A DNA stretch of 64,000 nt from Roseivirga sp. (GTDB lineage: Bacteria > Bacteroidota > Bacteroidia > Cytophagales > Cyclobacteriaceae), in contig JAAWWF010000026.1 of the NCBI GenBank assembly GCA_021404565.1, positions 124,001-188,000 of the forward strand, in the 5' to 3' direction. Positions 1 to 9,232 of the stretch are shown in pieces. The notes beneath the pieces were generated by a model, which made no database searches, had not been told where the DNA came from, and saw nothing but the letters and a program-made list of their open reading frames with translations. The stretch's first letter is position 1, and every line of letters begins with the position of its first letter. A program made the position numbers and the translations under genes.

Positions 1-1
1 T

Positions 2-181
2 CGGGATGAGCTGTTAAAACTCATTGAGTTTCATGGTGCAAAAGAGATGGCCAAGTCCTTAAAGCTTGTTCATCACATTGCATTGTATCATTCCGATTTC
101 CCGATTGATGATGATGAGAAAAGTTCTCTTTATGATGTGATTACTTTGTCTAAAAGCTTGAAGAGGATTAAGGAGGCCTAA
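2..181 (+). CDS. C-terminal end of an unidentified protein (5' end outside the window)
   Basis: The frame is open from the window edge to a TAA at 179-181. It gives 59 residues that begin RDELLKLIEF and end KRIKEA. No start is visible, so this is a gene cut by the window. The fragment is charged and probably helical, and I recognise no motif. It converges on the TPR gene that ends at 275, with a hairpin between them. Confidence 0.55.
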   Translation, partial: RDELLKLIEFHGAKEMAKSLKLVHHIALYHSDFPIDDDEKSSLYDVITLSKSLKRIKEA

Positions 182-194
182 ACTGCTTTCAAAT

Positions 195-221
195 CAGGGA
201 GCATCTGACTCATGCTCCCTG
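195..221. terminator. Hairpin between two convergent genes, probable bidirectional terminator
   Basis: CAGGGAGCAT (195-204) and ATGCTCCCTG (212-221) are perfect 10-bp inverted arms around a 7-base loop. They lie between a plus-strand stop at 181 and a minus-strand stop at 275. No long T tract follows on either side, so the terminator role is inferred from position. Confidence 0.55.
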
Positions 222-274
222 TCAAGTTCTTTAACATTCCACTTTATGAATGAATAGAGAAGCAACCTTAATTT

Positions 275-2416
275 CTAACCACTCCTGACCATCTTGAAAT
301 CAAGTTGCCTAGCTTCAGGCTCGCTAACACTCTTTTCAATTGAGATTTTCCCAATAGAAATCGAGGTTATTTCATTAAACACAAGACCTAAAACTATACA
401 AACAAAACTTACCGACACCAACAAAATCAATAAGGCATCGCTCATGTTAGCTTCTTTAAAGTGAAGCCTAACAGGAAAATTGTTTTGGACAACACCTTTT
501 AATTCTATCGAAACAGAATCTGGACGGGCTAGCTCTTCAAGGTATGTTTTCAATTGTTGCTCTGACCAGAATGTTTTCCTCTGAATTATTAGTTGTACTG
601 AATCCGTTTTGGTTTTATTAAAGTTCACATCTGCAATTCGGTTCTTCAAAATGTCTTGGTCGACCGTGACCCCAAATTGAAAATCAGGTTTACCGAAGAC
701 CAAAATGAGCCCTACAATTATCATAGAAATAACACCCAACCTATAAAGCGCTTTCTGTCTTTTATTGTTGTTCTCCACCTTTTCTTTTAACCCTCTAGAT
801 ATTCTTTCACAAGCTGCTTCAGATTTTATTCTCAATCGAGTGCCTTTTGGAACTTGGCTTAAGGCTTTTAAAGCACTCTTCAGATGATTTCTTCTGGTGA
901 AAGTACTCAATTTAGATAGTTGAAGATATATAAAGCCATGGTCATAATACAATTGACCTATTTCATGAATAGTAAGTTTTCTAGAATAGTGCTGCCATTC
1001 TTTAACTGAAGTGAGTTCTTCAATTTTCTCTTTTGCCTTAAAAAAATATGAGGTCGATTCATCCTCATTATGATCTTGGGTTTTGATTCCAAAATCTATG
1101 CACAAAGAAATATATGTGAGTAATGAATCCACATGGTTGTGTGTCTCGCTGAACGTTGCCAGAAGCTCACTTTCTGCATCATCCAGTTTACCGTCTTCAT
1201 GAAGTGATTCTGCAAGATAATTCCTTACGCTAGGGTTGGGTGATATATCCAACGAGCTTTTGAATGCCACAACTGCACCAGAATAATCTTTTAAGTTATG
1301 TTTACAAAGGCCGATGAACATTAAAGAATCTGGGCCATTTGATCCAAAATTACTGTTAGCCTCAAAGTATTCTAAAGCCAACTCATATTTACCCGATACT
1401 ATATATAACTCAGATAGTATCTGATCCTTTTGTTTTTGCGTGAGACCTACAATTACCTCATGGCTCAATTCATCAATAAGAGTTTCGTACAGCTTCCACC
1501 CTTTACCATTGTAATAGATTCTTTTATTTGAATTAATGAGTTCTAATGACTTGGCCTTGAAATAGGCATTCAAAAGGTTTGAGGCGACTTGAAAGTATGT
1601 TAGTTTGGGCATTTTCTTTTTAATACCCATCTCATAAATCTTAATAGCTTCTACAGGCTTCCATAGATGATATAGACAATGGTCCCCCCAATCACGATAG
1701 GACCTGAACTGTTCCCCATCTTTCTTAAAATTCTCTTCAAAGACTCTAGAAAGTCTCTGAAATACCTCGTTTGCCTCAGGATATCGATTTGATTGATGAA
1801 GTGAGAACCCCCAGTTATAAAGTACTGGGTCCAAATTTGGTCTTAGTTCATCTGCTTGTGAATAGTGTTTTATACATAATTCATATTCACAAACAATTGA
1901 CAACGCGTTGGCTAAGTTATAATGTACTTTATAGTAGTCCTTCTTTTTTAATGACTCTTTATAAGCTTCTATACTCTCTTCCAATTTATCTAAATCAAAA
2001 CATAAGTCTCCGAGCCCCTTTAAAGAATACCACGTATGAACAGATACCAAATCAGATTTGATCGAGGTAAAAGCCTCCTCTTTAGATTGATTTTTTAGAT
2101 ATTCATAATAAAGCTGATTGGCGATTATTCCAGGATGTATCTCTACGCTTTGTGCTAAATGGCTAAGTAGTTCAAAAACTACTTTCGTCCTCTTGTCTTT
2201 AATAGGCTTAACTAATGCTTGTTCTATGCTTTCTGTCCACGATTCTTTATCAAGTTCATCGATTTTGTCGTAATACTCATCAAATAACTTCACATAAGCC
2301 TTAAGTCTTTTATCCCCCATTTCAGTGTGCTTAAAAAGCTTGTAAACCGTTAGTTTTTTGTTGGAGGTAAGGCTTGCCTTAAACCTACTTTCATCCTGTT
2401 TAGATAGATTGACCAT
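275..2416 (-). CDS. TPR-repeat protein with two C-terminal membrane segments
   Basis: This is a 713-residue protein. Residues about 100-450 contain several TPR-like helical pairs (for example AYKESLKKKDYYKVHYNLAN and LMFIGLCKHNLKDYSGAVVA), a fold that binds protein partners. There is no signal peptide. Two hydrophobic segments lie near residues 553-575 (LYRLGVISMIIVGLILVFG) and 659-684 (LLILLVSVSFVCIVLGLVF), separated by about 80 residues. I infer a large cytoplasmic TPR part anchored in the inner membrane with a small periplasmic loop. The ATG at 2416 has no upstream competitor. It lies downstream of three minus-strand genes with a 165-base gap and may belong to their transcript. Function is unknown. 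Confidence 0.8.
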   Translation of the reverse strand: MVNLSKQDESRFKASLTSNKKLTVYKLFKHTEMGDKRLKAYVKLFDEYYDKIDELDKESWTESIEQALVKPIKDKRTKVVFELLSHLAQSVEIHPGIIANQLYYEYLKNQSKEEAFTSIKSDLVSVHTWYSLKGLGDLCFDLDKLEESIEAYKESLKKKDYYKVHYNLANALSIVCEYELCIKHYSQADELRPNLDPVLYNWGFSLHQSNRYPEANEVFQRLSRVFEENFKKDGEQFRSYRDWGDHCLYHLWKPVEAIKIYEMGIKKKMPKLTYFQVASNLLNAYFKAKSLELINSNKRIYYNGKGWKLYETLIDELSHEVIVGLTQKQKDQILSELYIVSGKYELALEYFEANSNFGSNGPDSLMFIGLCKHNLKDYSGAVVAFKSSLDISPNPSVRNYLAESLHEDGKLDDAESELLATFSETHNHVDSLLTYISLCIDFGIKTQDHNEDESTSYFFKAKEKIEELTSVKEWQHYSRKLTIHEIGQLYYDHGFIYLQLSKLSTFTRRNHLKSALKALSQVPKGTRLRIKSEAACERISRGLKEKVENNNKRQKALYRLGVISMIIVGLILVFGKPDFQFGVTVDQDILKNRIADVNFNKTKTDSVQLIIQRKTFWSEQQLKTYLEELARPDSVSIELKGVVQNNFPVRLHFKEANMSDALLILLVSVSFVCIVLGLVFNEITSISIGKISIEKSVSEPEARQLDFKMVRSG

Positions 2417-2581
2417 CCTTATATCAATTAATGAGCAAAATCATTTGTATAAATGCTTGACCTCCCTTACCCCTACATGGTAGGATACTGCTCAGAATAA
2501 AATACACCTACTAACTCCATGCAAATTGAAAGGTGTGATAACAGCGGAATAACCCAATTGCCTGTTCACAACTCGAATCTT

Positions 2582-2779
2582 TCAACAATTATCAAGCAGA
2601 TTATCAGTAATAAGCCGAGTGGTACTGTCTCCCTTGAACTTCACACCGTAATTTATTATGGCACCGGATGGAAGCGTATTAACTCCATTTACCGTACCAC
2701 ATGTGTCTTTGGATATTGTTTTATCAGGGAATTTAAGGTCCTCTGTCGCCTTTACACTGTCATTGATTTGAAACGGCAT
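2582..2779 (-). CDS. Small SH3/KOW-like protein
   Basis: This is a 65-residue soluble protein with no signal peptide. The pattern VKATEDLKFPD ... CGTVNGV ... YGVKFKG ... TRLITDNLL resembles a small SH3-like beta barrel, with a GTV turn followed by an amphipathic YxVxF strand. Its ATG lies inside the last codons of the preceding lipoprotein gene (20-base overlap, different frame), the usual picture of translational coupling. The opposite-strand ORF over this stretch has no supporting features. The fold is inferred from pattern only, and function is unknown. Confidence 0.55.
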   Translation of the reverse strand: MPFQINDSVKATEDLKFPDKTISKDTCGTVNGVNTLPSGAIINYGVKFKGDSTTRLITDNLLDNC

Positions 2780-3851
2780 TTTCCTTGGTATCTAGTTTTT
2801 TTATTTGACTTTTGATTGCGGTAATCGAAGCAAATTCGATATTTTGATCAGCACTTTTAATGTTTTCTGATTGTGCGGATATTACCTTTAATAGCCGCAG
2901 AGCATTCTCAGTAAACCTTTGTTCTACTTCCGTAATTTTCTGATTGGTACTGTCTGTAGCCAATGAATAATTTATGATCGGGGTATTGCTATTTTCTGAA
3001 CTGTTCATTTGGAGTGGTACACCCTGAGATGCTGCCAGAATTGATATTCCAGATTTTAAAGACTTAAACCCAGCTTTTATGGCATCACTTGGGTCCATTC
3101 TCACACCTTTGATGGTATATTCGCCTGGGCCATTCATGGATACCGCAATGTCAGAATTACCGAACTTTGTTTTTACCTCCGTTAAATTGTATTTACCTCC
3201 AAAGTCTTCCCAGTAAATTTTGCGGTCCGAATGGGCAACAAATGACGCTATAGGGTCTCCAAGTAAGTTATCAACATTGTCCGCTTTTAATTCTATTTCG
3301 TTTAGGTTTGCTGCAACGATCAAAGGCTTAAAAACACTTTCCATTAATTCAGATACTGAGTTTGCATTTGACGTTGAATCCGCCTGAGCCACTGCGATAA
3401 ATGCTCCCTCTTGAGTAAAAACTCTAGTCAGTGTATTACTCAGCTCATTTACATCGCGTGATAGTTCTGCTAATGGATCAATTAATTCGAACTGACCTCT
3501 GTAGTTGAGTTGTGTCAGTGAAACACTTTCATGAAACTTGTTCTTTATTAACTCAATTTCACGCCTTAAGATACCCTTATATGTAGAGTAACTATTGATT
3601 GGTATTGATGCGAGTTGCGGCAAAACTTGAGCTTCTAAAACTGAAGGTAACGTATCTTGTAAGTCTTTAATCCTATTAGTTATGTCCACTGATTTACTCT
3701 GAGCATTAAGAATATTCCTTTCTGATGAATAGCCCAGATACTCTGGTGACTTAATGAATGCATCACGGTTCAAAATGTCAACTTTCACTTTCATAGATGA
3801 ACATGAGAAAATGAAGAAAATAGCTGGTATGATTAGGTAAGAATATTTCAT
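2760..3851 (-). CDS. Lipoprotein of unknown function, mostly helical
   Basis: This is a 363-residue protein with a lipoprotein signal: a hydrophobic run, then IFSCSS, which puts the lipidated Cys near residue 17. The mature part is rich in Ser, Asn and Gln, with long stretches that look helical (IKDLQDTLPSVLEAQVLP, LAELSRDVNELSNTLTRV). I recognise no family. Its ATG overlaps the stop of the upstream lipoprotein gene (3848-4513) by 4 bases, and its 3' end overlaps the small SH3-like gene. The three are therefore very likely one operon. Confidence 0.75.
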   Translation of the reverse strand: MKYSYLIIPAIFFIFSCSSMKVKVDILNRDAFIKSPEYLGYSSERNILNAQSKSVDITNRIKDLQDTLPSVLEAQVLPQLASIPINSYSTYKGILRREIELIKNKFHESVSLTQLNYRGQFELIDPLAELSRDVNELSNTLTRVFTQEGAFIAVAQADSTSNANSVSELMESVFKPLIVAANLNEIELKADNVDNLLGDPIASFVAHSDRKIYWEDFGGKYNLTEVKTKFGNSDIAVSMNGPGEYTIKGVRMDPSDAIKAGFKSLKSGISILAASQGVPLQMNSSENSNTPIINYSLATDSTNQKITEVEQRFTENALRLLKVISAQSENIKSADQNIEFASITAIKSQIKKLDTKENAVSNQ

Positions 3852-4513
3852 TGCTGTATAATTTTCAAAACTTCCTCAAGCTCAGATATTGACTTTACTG
3901 AGTTATCATACCCTAATTCATCCAAGAGCATGTTGACAGCAGAAACCAAATAAACCTCATTTGTCTCAGATGTATTTGCGCTGTCCAAATTGTGCAACAT
4001 GAGCGCCACTCTTTTATCAATTTGATCGTATTTAGTTGTCTTCTGAGATAGTTCTGACTTGGCTTTTTGAAATGCTAATAAGTTATCTTTAGAAGCCAGA
4101 GAGTTAAAGGCGTTTAACAATTGTTGACTTTCGGCAATAGATCCAATCTGATCAGAAACACCTTTGGAATTTGCAGATAGTATCATTACAAGTTTTTTAC
4201 CTTCAATTGGTCCTTCCAGTTCTGTTTGTTCCGCCTTTTTAAGTATTCCTTCTTTTATCTTCTGTCCCTTATTTAAAAAGACCGCAATCGAAGTATCTGG
4301 TTGGCTGAATTCTCCAAAGTATTCCAAAACAGCTTTTTCGTCATAATACCCAGAAACGTACCTCGCTCTGCTTAGAAACGTGTTACCTGTGATATTCAAC
4401 TTGTAATAATTAGAGACGTTTGCAGTATTATCTTTAAATAGATGAGACTCTTTAAAGGTCATACAACCCGATAGGCTAAGAATTAGTACCAACAATAGTG
4501 TGATCTGTTTCAT
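3848..4513 (-). CDS. Lipoprotein of unknown function
   Basis: This is a 221-residue protein that starts MKQITLLLVLILSLSGCMTF. LSGC is a textbook lipobox, so Cys17 should be lipidated. The mature protein contains KGQKIKEGILKKAEQTELEG and an otherwise helical C-terminal half, and I recognise no domain. It is the first gene of a minus-strand group, joined to the next by a 4-base ATGA overlap. Upstream lies the 837-base gene-free region. Two consecutive lipoproteins plus a small cytosolic protein and a membrane TPR protein suggest an envelope complex, but that is inference. Confidence 0.75.
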   Translation of the reverse strand: MKQITLLLVLILSLSGCMTFKESHLFKDNTANVSNYYKLNITGNTFLSRARYVSGYYDEKAVLEYFGEFSQPDTSIAVFLNKGQKIKEGILKKAEQTELEGPIEGKKLVMILSANSKGVSDQIGSIAESQQLLNAFNSLASKDNLLAFQKAKSELSQKTTKYDQIDKRVALMLHNLDSANTSETNEVYLVSAVNMLLDELGYDNSVKSISELEEVLKIIQQ

Positions 4514-5350
4514 TACTCAACTATAAATTATAACATGATTTTATAATATAATATTTAGAATTGATTAAAAAAAAATATTCTGTTGAGTAGCAAATTAAGG
4601 TTGCCATACTTTATTTTCGAAATAGGTCCATTCTGTATTATTATTAGAGGAATTATAATGGAGTTTCGGTTTGCAGTACTTAATGCCACACACATGTACC
4701 AGCAAAGCCTATCCTCCGTTTCACTTCGGGTAGTAAGCCTGCCTACATTACTCTTTCAACTTTGCTAGCTTCATTGAAGATCTCGGCAGATGAACGTGTC
4801 ACATAACATGCCCGAATCTCGCCTGATCGGTTCGAGTGGGGAATTCAGTCAGGCGGGGTGTGCCAGCTCACTAGCAGGTTTACCTGACGAAACGTAGTGA
4901 AGGCTGGCTGGTTACTCACTAAATTAATCCACAGGATCAATTCTTAACGTTCGCCCCTCCTCCTGCTCGAATAATTGGCCACTCTCATGGCTTGCCCTTC
5001 ATGCCGGCCCAATTCTGAAATAGTTCACTGAACTATTTCTAATCGAATTGTCCCACTGCTTAGATTCCATGCCGTGAAGAAGATTGCCAGTCTCTTACGC
5101 TAAAGCTTCAGCGACAGAGTATGGCAAGCTTTAGGCAATGGAAAGCTTGCGGGGTGGCTACCTCTGCTGAACCCCAAGCTATGTAACTGTAAAACTGTGA
5201 ACATTATATAACACTTGCTGACGCAAGAATTTCATAATTAGTTTTCATGCTTTTAATCACCGAAGCATAGCGTAGGAGATAAATAGCTTTCACACGATTG
5301 AGATTTGGGAATTATTGTAATGTGGCGTAACCGGTGCCTCGATGATGAGA
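4514..5350. other. Gene-free region rich in inverted repeats
   Basis: No ORF here has a plausible protein. Four inverted repeats stand out. GCCTGA/TCAGGC spans about 4820-4855. GCCAGC with TCACTA pairs with TAGTGA and GCTGGC at about 4862-4910, with an inner CAGGT/ACCTG. A near-perfect palindrome made of GAAATAGTT and AACTATTTC lies at about 5017-5039. CTAAAGCTT/AAGCTTTAG spans about 5100-5135. The stretch could be a structured RNA or the remnant of a repeat. It resembles no tRNA or known riboswitch that I can name. Confidence 0.4.
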
Positions 5351-6580
5351 TCATTGACTAACCTGCAAACTCACACCTGCCTGAAGGATCATCCCTGATT
5401 CTAATTTTTCCCCAGGAACAAAACCCGCTGACTTATATCCTACCCTTAGCATAAGCCCTAGTTTGTTTTCCTTCATCGTTATGACATCTTTGAATGCCGA
5501 GAAGGCAATGCCCGCACCATTTCCCTCTTTATTCTTGAGGTTGCCGTCATCTCGATATTCAATGCTTGGCTGATTCCAAACCTGTACAAAGAAGTTAAAT
5601 GACCACGTGTTGGTTGTCATTAAATTCCAGCCCTCCAAACCGATGCGCCAGGCAGTAATTCCCGGAAATGTTCCATCACTATGCGTTAATTCGATTGAAT
5701 ACAACCCATTTCTGCGCTTGAAGTAATTCTTAAAGGTTAACTCAGGACCATATGGGGCCAGATTGAATTTGAATTTTGGGAGAAGCTTTAAGTTTTCAGT
5801 TAGATTGATCAGTGGTGCTTTTACAGCCCTTCTTCCATCCCATATGTAGCCCTTAAAAATACCATAGAATGCCGCTGCATTGATGGGATCTGTGATAATA
5901 CTGAATAGAGAATAGGTTTGGATTTTGCTCAATTTCAAGGCCTCAAGCCCATAAAATGCATTGATATTGTTTACATAGCTCGAAATATCACTCCCCTCAC
6001 TTGCAGCAAAAAGAGTATATCCGCTAAGGTCATTATTGGCATAGAGGTATAAAAAACTGCTCCTATAATCTAGCTGCTCTTCAAGTAGCATATTTCTTCG
6101 GAGTACATTGGCCAAAATGGTATTGGCCTCTGACCCGGCCGCATCTGTGACAATTCTTTGTTGAGCCGTAAAATTGTTTTCAGAAAAGCTTATGCTGGGT
6201 AGCTCAACCTGAAATGGCGGTGGCAATGTGATGCGAACCTGTCCAATTTCACCACCAAATTCCTTTACCCTCGAACCATAACCAAATCGCTCATGCTGGA
6301 TGGATGGTAAAATGAACGTTATAGGATAGTCTATGAGAAATAGTTTTCCAAAACGAAATAGACGATTGCCGTTTTTGTTTTTCGTAAAAGAACTGTCAAA
6401 GGGATTTGTAGGTACCAGACGATCATCTAAACTTTTCCAGAGATAATGAATAGAAGTGATGTTTTCAGCTCCAAATTGTGACCCCGGCCCAGCCTCATAG
6501 AGAAAATTATATCTTGCCTGCCCTAAGGAGTTGACTGAAAAACCAATTAAGGCGACAAGGATCAAAATCGTTCTAATCAT
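5351..6580 (-). CDS. Secreted or outer-membrane protein of unknown function
   Basis: This is a 409-residue protein with a Sec signal peptide (MIRTILILVALIGFSVNSLGQ, cleavage near residue 21). The second half alternates aromatic and polar residues in strand-like blocks (GLYSIELTHS, WSFNFFVQVW, KLGLMLRVGYKS) and ends in a strand, SLQVSQ. This suits an outer-membrane beta barrel of about 12 strands, but I recognise no family. It follows the EF-G paralogue on the same strand, but a terminator at 6747-6776 separates them, so it is probably transcribed independently. Confidence 0.65.
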   Translation of the reverse strand: MIRTILILVALIGFSVNSLGQARYNFLYEAGPGSQFGAENITSIHYLWKSLDDRLVPTNPFDSSFTKNKNGNRLFRFGKLFLIDYPITFILPSIQHERFGYGSRVKEFGGEIGQVRITLPPPFQVELPSISFSENNFTAQQRIVTDAAGSEANTILANVLRRNMLLEEQLDYRSSFLYLYANNDLSGYTLFAASEGSDISSYVNNINAFYGLEALKLSKIQTYSLFSIITDPINAAAFYGIFKGYIWDGRRAVKAPLINLTENLKLLPKFKFNLAPYGPELTFKNYFKRRNGLYSIELTHSDGTFPGITAWRIGLEGWNLMTTNTWSFNFFVQVWNQPSIEYRDDGNLKNKEGNGAGIAFSAFKDVITMKENKLGLMLRVGYKSAGFVPGEKLESGMILQAGVSLQVSQ

Positions 6581-6746
6581 ATAAGGATGATGGGTACACT
6601 AAATAGACACAAGAACTTATCAAAAAGTAGTAGTTCCTGCCCTGTATATCCCAAAATAGCGTTGACCGGTTTAGATGGTTTAATTATTAAAAACAGTAAT
6701 TTTTTTGCTGAAAGAAACTGGCCAACACAATCATCACCCCAATCGA

Positions 6747-6776
6747 AACAAAAAAACCCTGACAAAATCGTCAGGG
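6747..6776 (-). terminator. Rho-independent terminator of the EF-G paralogue gene
   Basis: Read on the minus strand, CCCTGAC and GTCAGGG form a 7-bp stem with a short AT-rich loop, followed at once by at least seven T. It begins a few bases after the EF-G paralogue stop and so makes that gene monocistronic. Confidence 0.85.
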
Positions 6777-6782
6777 CTTTCT

Positions 6783-8864
6783 CTATTTAACTTTCGCTAA
6801 GATACGCTCGGCAAGTGAAGCCGGAACCGCTTCGTAGTGGGACAGTTTCATACTGACATTTGCCCTACCACTGGTGATCGTTCTCAAATCGCTGATATAA
6901 CCGAAAGTTGTCGATAAGGGCACCTGGGCCTTTATGACTTTTCGCTTACCACGATTATCCATGGCCACAACCATACCACGTCTTCGATTCAGATCGCTGT
7001 TGATAGCTCCCGTGAACTCTTCGTTGCTCTCAATATCGGCCAACATAATCGGCTCCAATAGCTGAGGACGGGCCTGCAAACAGGCCTTTCGAAATCCATT
7101 ACGGGCAGCGATCTCAAAATCCATTGGATGAGAATCTTGTTCGTGGATGGCCCCGTCAAGCAAAGTAACCTGAAGGTTTTCCAGTGGATAACCTCCGAGC
7201 ACACCACTTTGCATTGCTGAAACGAATCCTTTCTGAATAGACGGAAGGTAGTCCCTTGGAATTACCCCGCCCTTCGTCTTATCAATCATTTCAAAGCCGG
7301 TTTTGCCATCAGCCCCCGGTCCGATTGTAAAAGTCAGATCAGCGAACTGACCACTTCCACCAGATTGCTTAATAAAGCGCTCTCGGTGTTCAATCGTTCG
7401 GCTTATGGCTTCCTTATAGGCCACCTTCGGCTCACCCTTGTTGAGAGTGAGGTTCTGAGACAAACGCAATTTTTCAATCACCACCTCCAAATGAAGCTCG
7501 CCCATCCCTTTTAATAAGGTTTGGCCCGTTTGTTCGTCTACCTCAACCTTCAACGAAGGATCCTCTTCAGCCACCTGCGCCAGACCCTGACCAAAGGCTT
7601 TCATATCCTGCTGTGTTTTGGGTTCAACCGACAAGCTGATCACGGGATCAGGAATGTCGATAGATTCCAGCACAACCGGACTGGATATGGCACATAGCGT
7701 ATCGCCTGTGCGCACGTCTTTAAGCCCTACCAAAGCACAGATATCACCCGCCTGAGCGGCTTTAAGATTCTTGAATTCATCTGCCTGAATTTCAAGAATC
7801 CGGTTAACCCGTACCTTCTCATTGGTTCTTGTATTTAAAATGGTACTGCCAGATTCCAGCAGACCGGCATAAATACGAACCATGGTCAGCTTACCCACAT
7901 GCCTGTCAACATTGACTTTAAAGGCAAGGGCCGCAAAAGGTTCATCAACCTTACGCTGAAGCACAATTTGTCCCTGCGTATGGCCATCAACTGCTTGCAT
8001 GTCGGGCAAATCACCCGGAGCCGGCAAATAACGAACCACAGCATCCAGCAAAGGTTGAACTCCTTTGTTTTTGAAGGCCGTGCCACACAAAACCGGTGTG
8101 AGGCGCATGGTGATGGTAGCCCGTTTTAGCACATCGATGATCATTTGATGATCAATGTTTTCAGGGGCATCCAGATAATGATGCAGCAGCTCGTCATCAT
8201 GCTCTGCTATCGTTTCAAGCATGACCATTCGCTGTCTCTCGCATTCATCCAGCATGTCGGCAGGTATGGCGGTTTCATTCCAGGAACTACCGTTACCAGC
8301 TTCCCAAATCAGTGCTTTCATCTCAATGAGATCGACCACACCCATGAAGTTGTCCTCGCTACCCACCGGTAGCTGAACCGGAACAGGCACCGTTTCCAAT
8401 CGCTCCTGAATCTCAGCCACGACCTTTAGAAAGTCGGCTCCCTGTCTGTCCATTTTATTGACAAAGCAGATTCGCGGCACCCGATATTTCGAGGCCAGGT
8501 GCCAGACGTTTTCCGATTGCGGCTCTACTCCGGAAGTAGCACAAAACAAGGCAATAGCCCCATCGAGCACTCTGAGTGAGCGTTCCACTTCAATGATAAA
8601 ATCAATGTGGCCCGGAGTATCAATAATGTTGATTCTACAGGCGTCCTCATTGTATTGCCAGAAAGTGGAAATGGCAGCAGATGAGATGGTGATCCCGCGT
8701 TTGCTTTCCTGCGGATCGGTATCCGTTACCGTATTGCCATCATCTACATTGCCCATTTTATGGGTCAATCTGGTATAAAATAATATGCGCTCGGTTACGG
8801 TTGTTTTACCCGCGTCTACATGCGCCATGATTCCTATGTTTCTTAAATCTTTTATCGTTTTCAT
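6783..8864 (-). CDS. fusA: Elongation factor G paralogue (translational GTPase)
   Basis: This 693-residue protein has the normal EF-G length and all GTPase motifs: the P-loop AHVDAGKT at residues 14-21, RGITI (switch I), DTPGH (switch II), NKMD, and [10 protein letters not shown]. Domain IV keeps the tip HEQDS that corresponds to HxxDS of translocating EF-G. This argues for a translocase and against a Tet(M)-type ribosome protection protein, which differs there. The N-terminus ([23 protein letters not shown]) departs from the usual housekeeping form, and no rpsL/rpsG or tuf genes are adjacent, so I take it as a second, stand-alone copy. The 5' leader contains two leader ORFs and two terminators, which points to induction by ribosome stress. 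The symbol marks the family only. Confidence 0.9.
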   Translation of the reverse strand: MKTIKDLRNIGIMAHVDAGKTTVTERILFYTRLTHKMGNVDDGNTVTDTDPQESKRGITISSAAISTFWQYNEDACRINIIDTPGHIDFIIEVERSLRVLDGAIALFCATSGVEPQSENVWHLASKYRVPRICFVNKMDRQGADFLKVVAEIQERLETVPVPVQLPVGSEDNFMGVVDLIEMKALIWEAGNGSSWNETAIPADMLDECERQRMVMLETIAEHDDELLHHYLDAPENIDHQMIIDVLKRATITMRLTPVLCGTAFKNKGVQPLLDAVVRYLPAPGDLPDMQAVDGHTQGQIVLQRKVDEPFAALAFKVNVDRHVGKLTMVRIYAGLLESGSTILNTRTNEKVRVNRILEIQADEFKNLKAAQAGDICALVGLKDVRTGDTLCAISSPVVLESIDIPDPVISLSVEPKTQQDMKAFGQGLAQVAEEDPSLKVEVDEQTGQTLLKGMGELHLEVVIEKLRLSQNLTLNKGEPKVAYKEAISRTIEHRERFIKQSGGSGQFADLTFTIGPGADGKTGFEMIDKTKGGVIPRDYLPSIQKGFVSAMQSGVLGGYPLENLQVTLLDGAIHEQDSHPMDFEIAARNGFRKACLQARPQLLEPIMLADIESNEEFTGAINSDLNRRRGMVVAMDNRGKRKVIKAQVPLSTTFGYISDLRTITSGRANVSMKLSHYEAVPASLAERILAKVK

Positions 8865-8894
8865 TTCTGATTATTTTCAAAATAGCACTTTGCC

Positions 8895-8927
8895 ACAAAA
8901 AAGGGCCTCTCGAATTGAGAGGCCCTT
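8895..8927 (-). terminator. Second (promoter-distal) attenuator terminator upstream of the EF-G paralogue
   Basis: On the minus strand, AAGGGCCTCTC (8927-8917) pairs perfectly over 11 bp with GAGAGGCCCTT (8911-8901) and is followed by a run of T. It lies only 31 bases upstream of the EF-G start codon. The end of leader ORF 2 contains GGAGAGG (8967-8961), a copy of the 3' arm, which could pair with CCTCTC of the 5' arm and act as an antiterminator. Confidence 0.85.
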
Positions 8928-8957
8928 GATGTTGCGTTTATAAAAATCAGACAATCA

Positions 8958-9029
8958 TCACCTCTCCTTATGGTGTAAATACACCACGGGCTGCTTCACA
9001 AATTTTAGAACTGTACTAAATAGATTCAT
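8958..9029 (-). CDS. Leader peptide 2 of the EF-G paralogue (23 residues)
   Basis: An ATG at 9029, preceded by the A-rich start context TTTAACA, opens a 24-codon ORF that starts MNLFSTVLKF and ends HHKER. Its last codons (AAG GAG AGG) are the sequence that can pair with the terminator at 8895-8927. A small hairpin (TGGTGT/ACACCA) sits inside the ORF. The position, size and overlap with an antiterminator match translation-controlled attenuators of ribosome-protection genes. Coding status is inferred from this layout. Confidence 0.55.
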   Translation of the reverse strand: MNLFSTVLKFVKQPVVYLHHKER

Positions 9030-9076
9030 TGTTAAATTTTCAAAGATGAAATGGGTAATGATTGAATTGGGTAGCA

Positions 9077-9107
9077 CAAAAAAGACCTCTCACACTGAAA
9101 GGCCTTT
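9077..9107 (-). terminator. First (promoter-proximal) attenuator terminator upstream of the EF-G paralogue
   Basis: On the minus strand, AAAGGCCTTTC (9107-9097) pairs with GAGAGGTCTTT (9091-9081) over 11 bp with two G-T pairs and is followed by T residues. It may also end the transcript of the AraC gene upstream. A copy of its 5' arm (GGCCTTTCAC) occurs inside leader ORF 1, so the leader can compete for the 3' arm. Confidence 0.8.
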
Positions 9108-9136
9108 GCTATTCTTAGAATAAAAAGAAGGTCATT

Positions 9137-9232
9137 TCAATTGCAGAGTCTGGTCAATGCGCTACCTGTCCACACTGCGCGAATTGCACCGTGAAAGGCC
9201 ATTACATTGTTACATATTACTCTGACTAACAT
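9137..9232 (-). CDS. Possible leader peptide 1 of the EF-G paralogue (31 residues, or 21 from an inner ATG)
   Basis: ATG at 9232 opens a 32-codon ORF. An in-frame ATG at 9202, preceded by TAACAATGTA, would give a 21-residue form that starts MAFHGAIRAV and ends TRLCN. The codons for AFH are the GGCCTTTCAC segment, which repeats the 5' arm of the terminator at 9077-9107. That is the link between translation and termination expected of an attenuator. The start choice and real translation are not proven. Confidence 0.4.
   Translation of the reverse strand: MLVRVICNNVMAFHGAIRAVWTGSALTRLCN

Noticed and set aside
2519-2815. Plus-strand ORF of 98 codons
   Set aside because: It lies opposite the small SH3-like gene and a lipoprotein end, has no start context and encodes no plausible domain.
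4583-4768. Plus-strand ORF of 61 codons in the gene-free region
   Set aside because: Its composition and lack of any motif fit a chance ORF; the stretch is better described by its inverted repeats.
4820-4910. Possible tRNA (GGTTCGAG and stacked stems)
   Set aside because: No 7-bp acceptor stem, no anticodon arm of the right size and no CCA-side pairing could be laid out.
6783-8864. Reading the EF-G paralogue as a tetracycline ribosome protection protein
   Set aside because: The length and the HEQDS tip of domain IV match EF-G; ribosome protection proteins differ at that tip.
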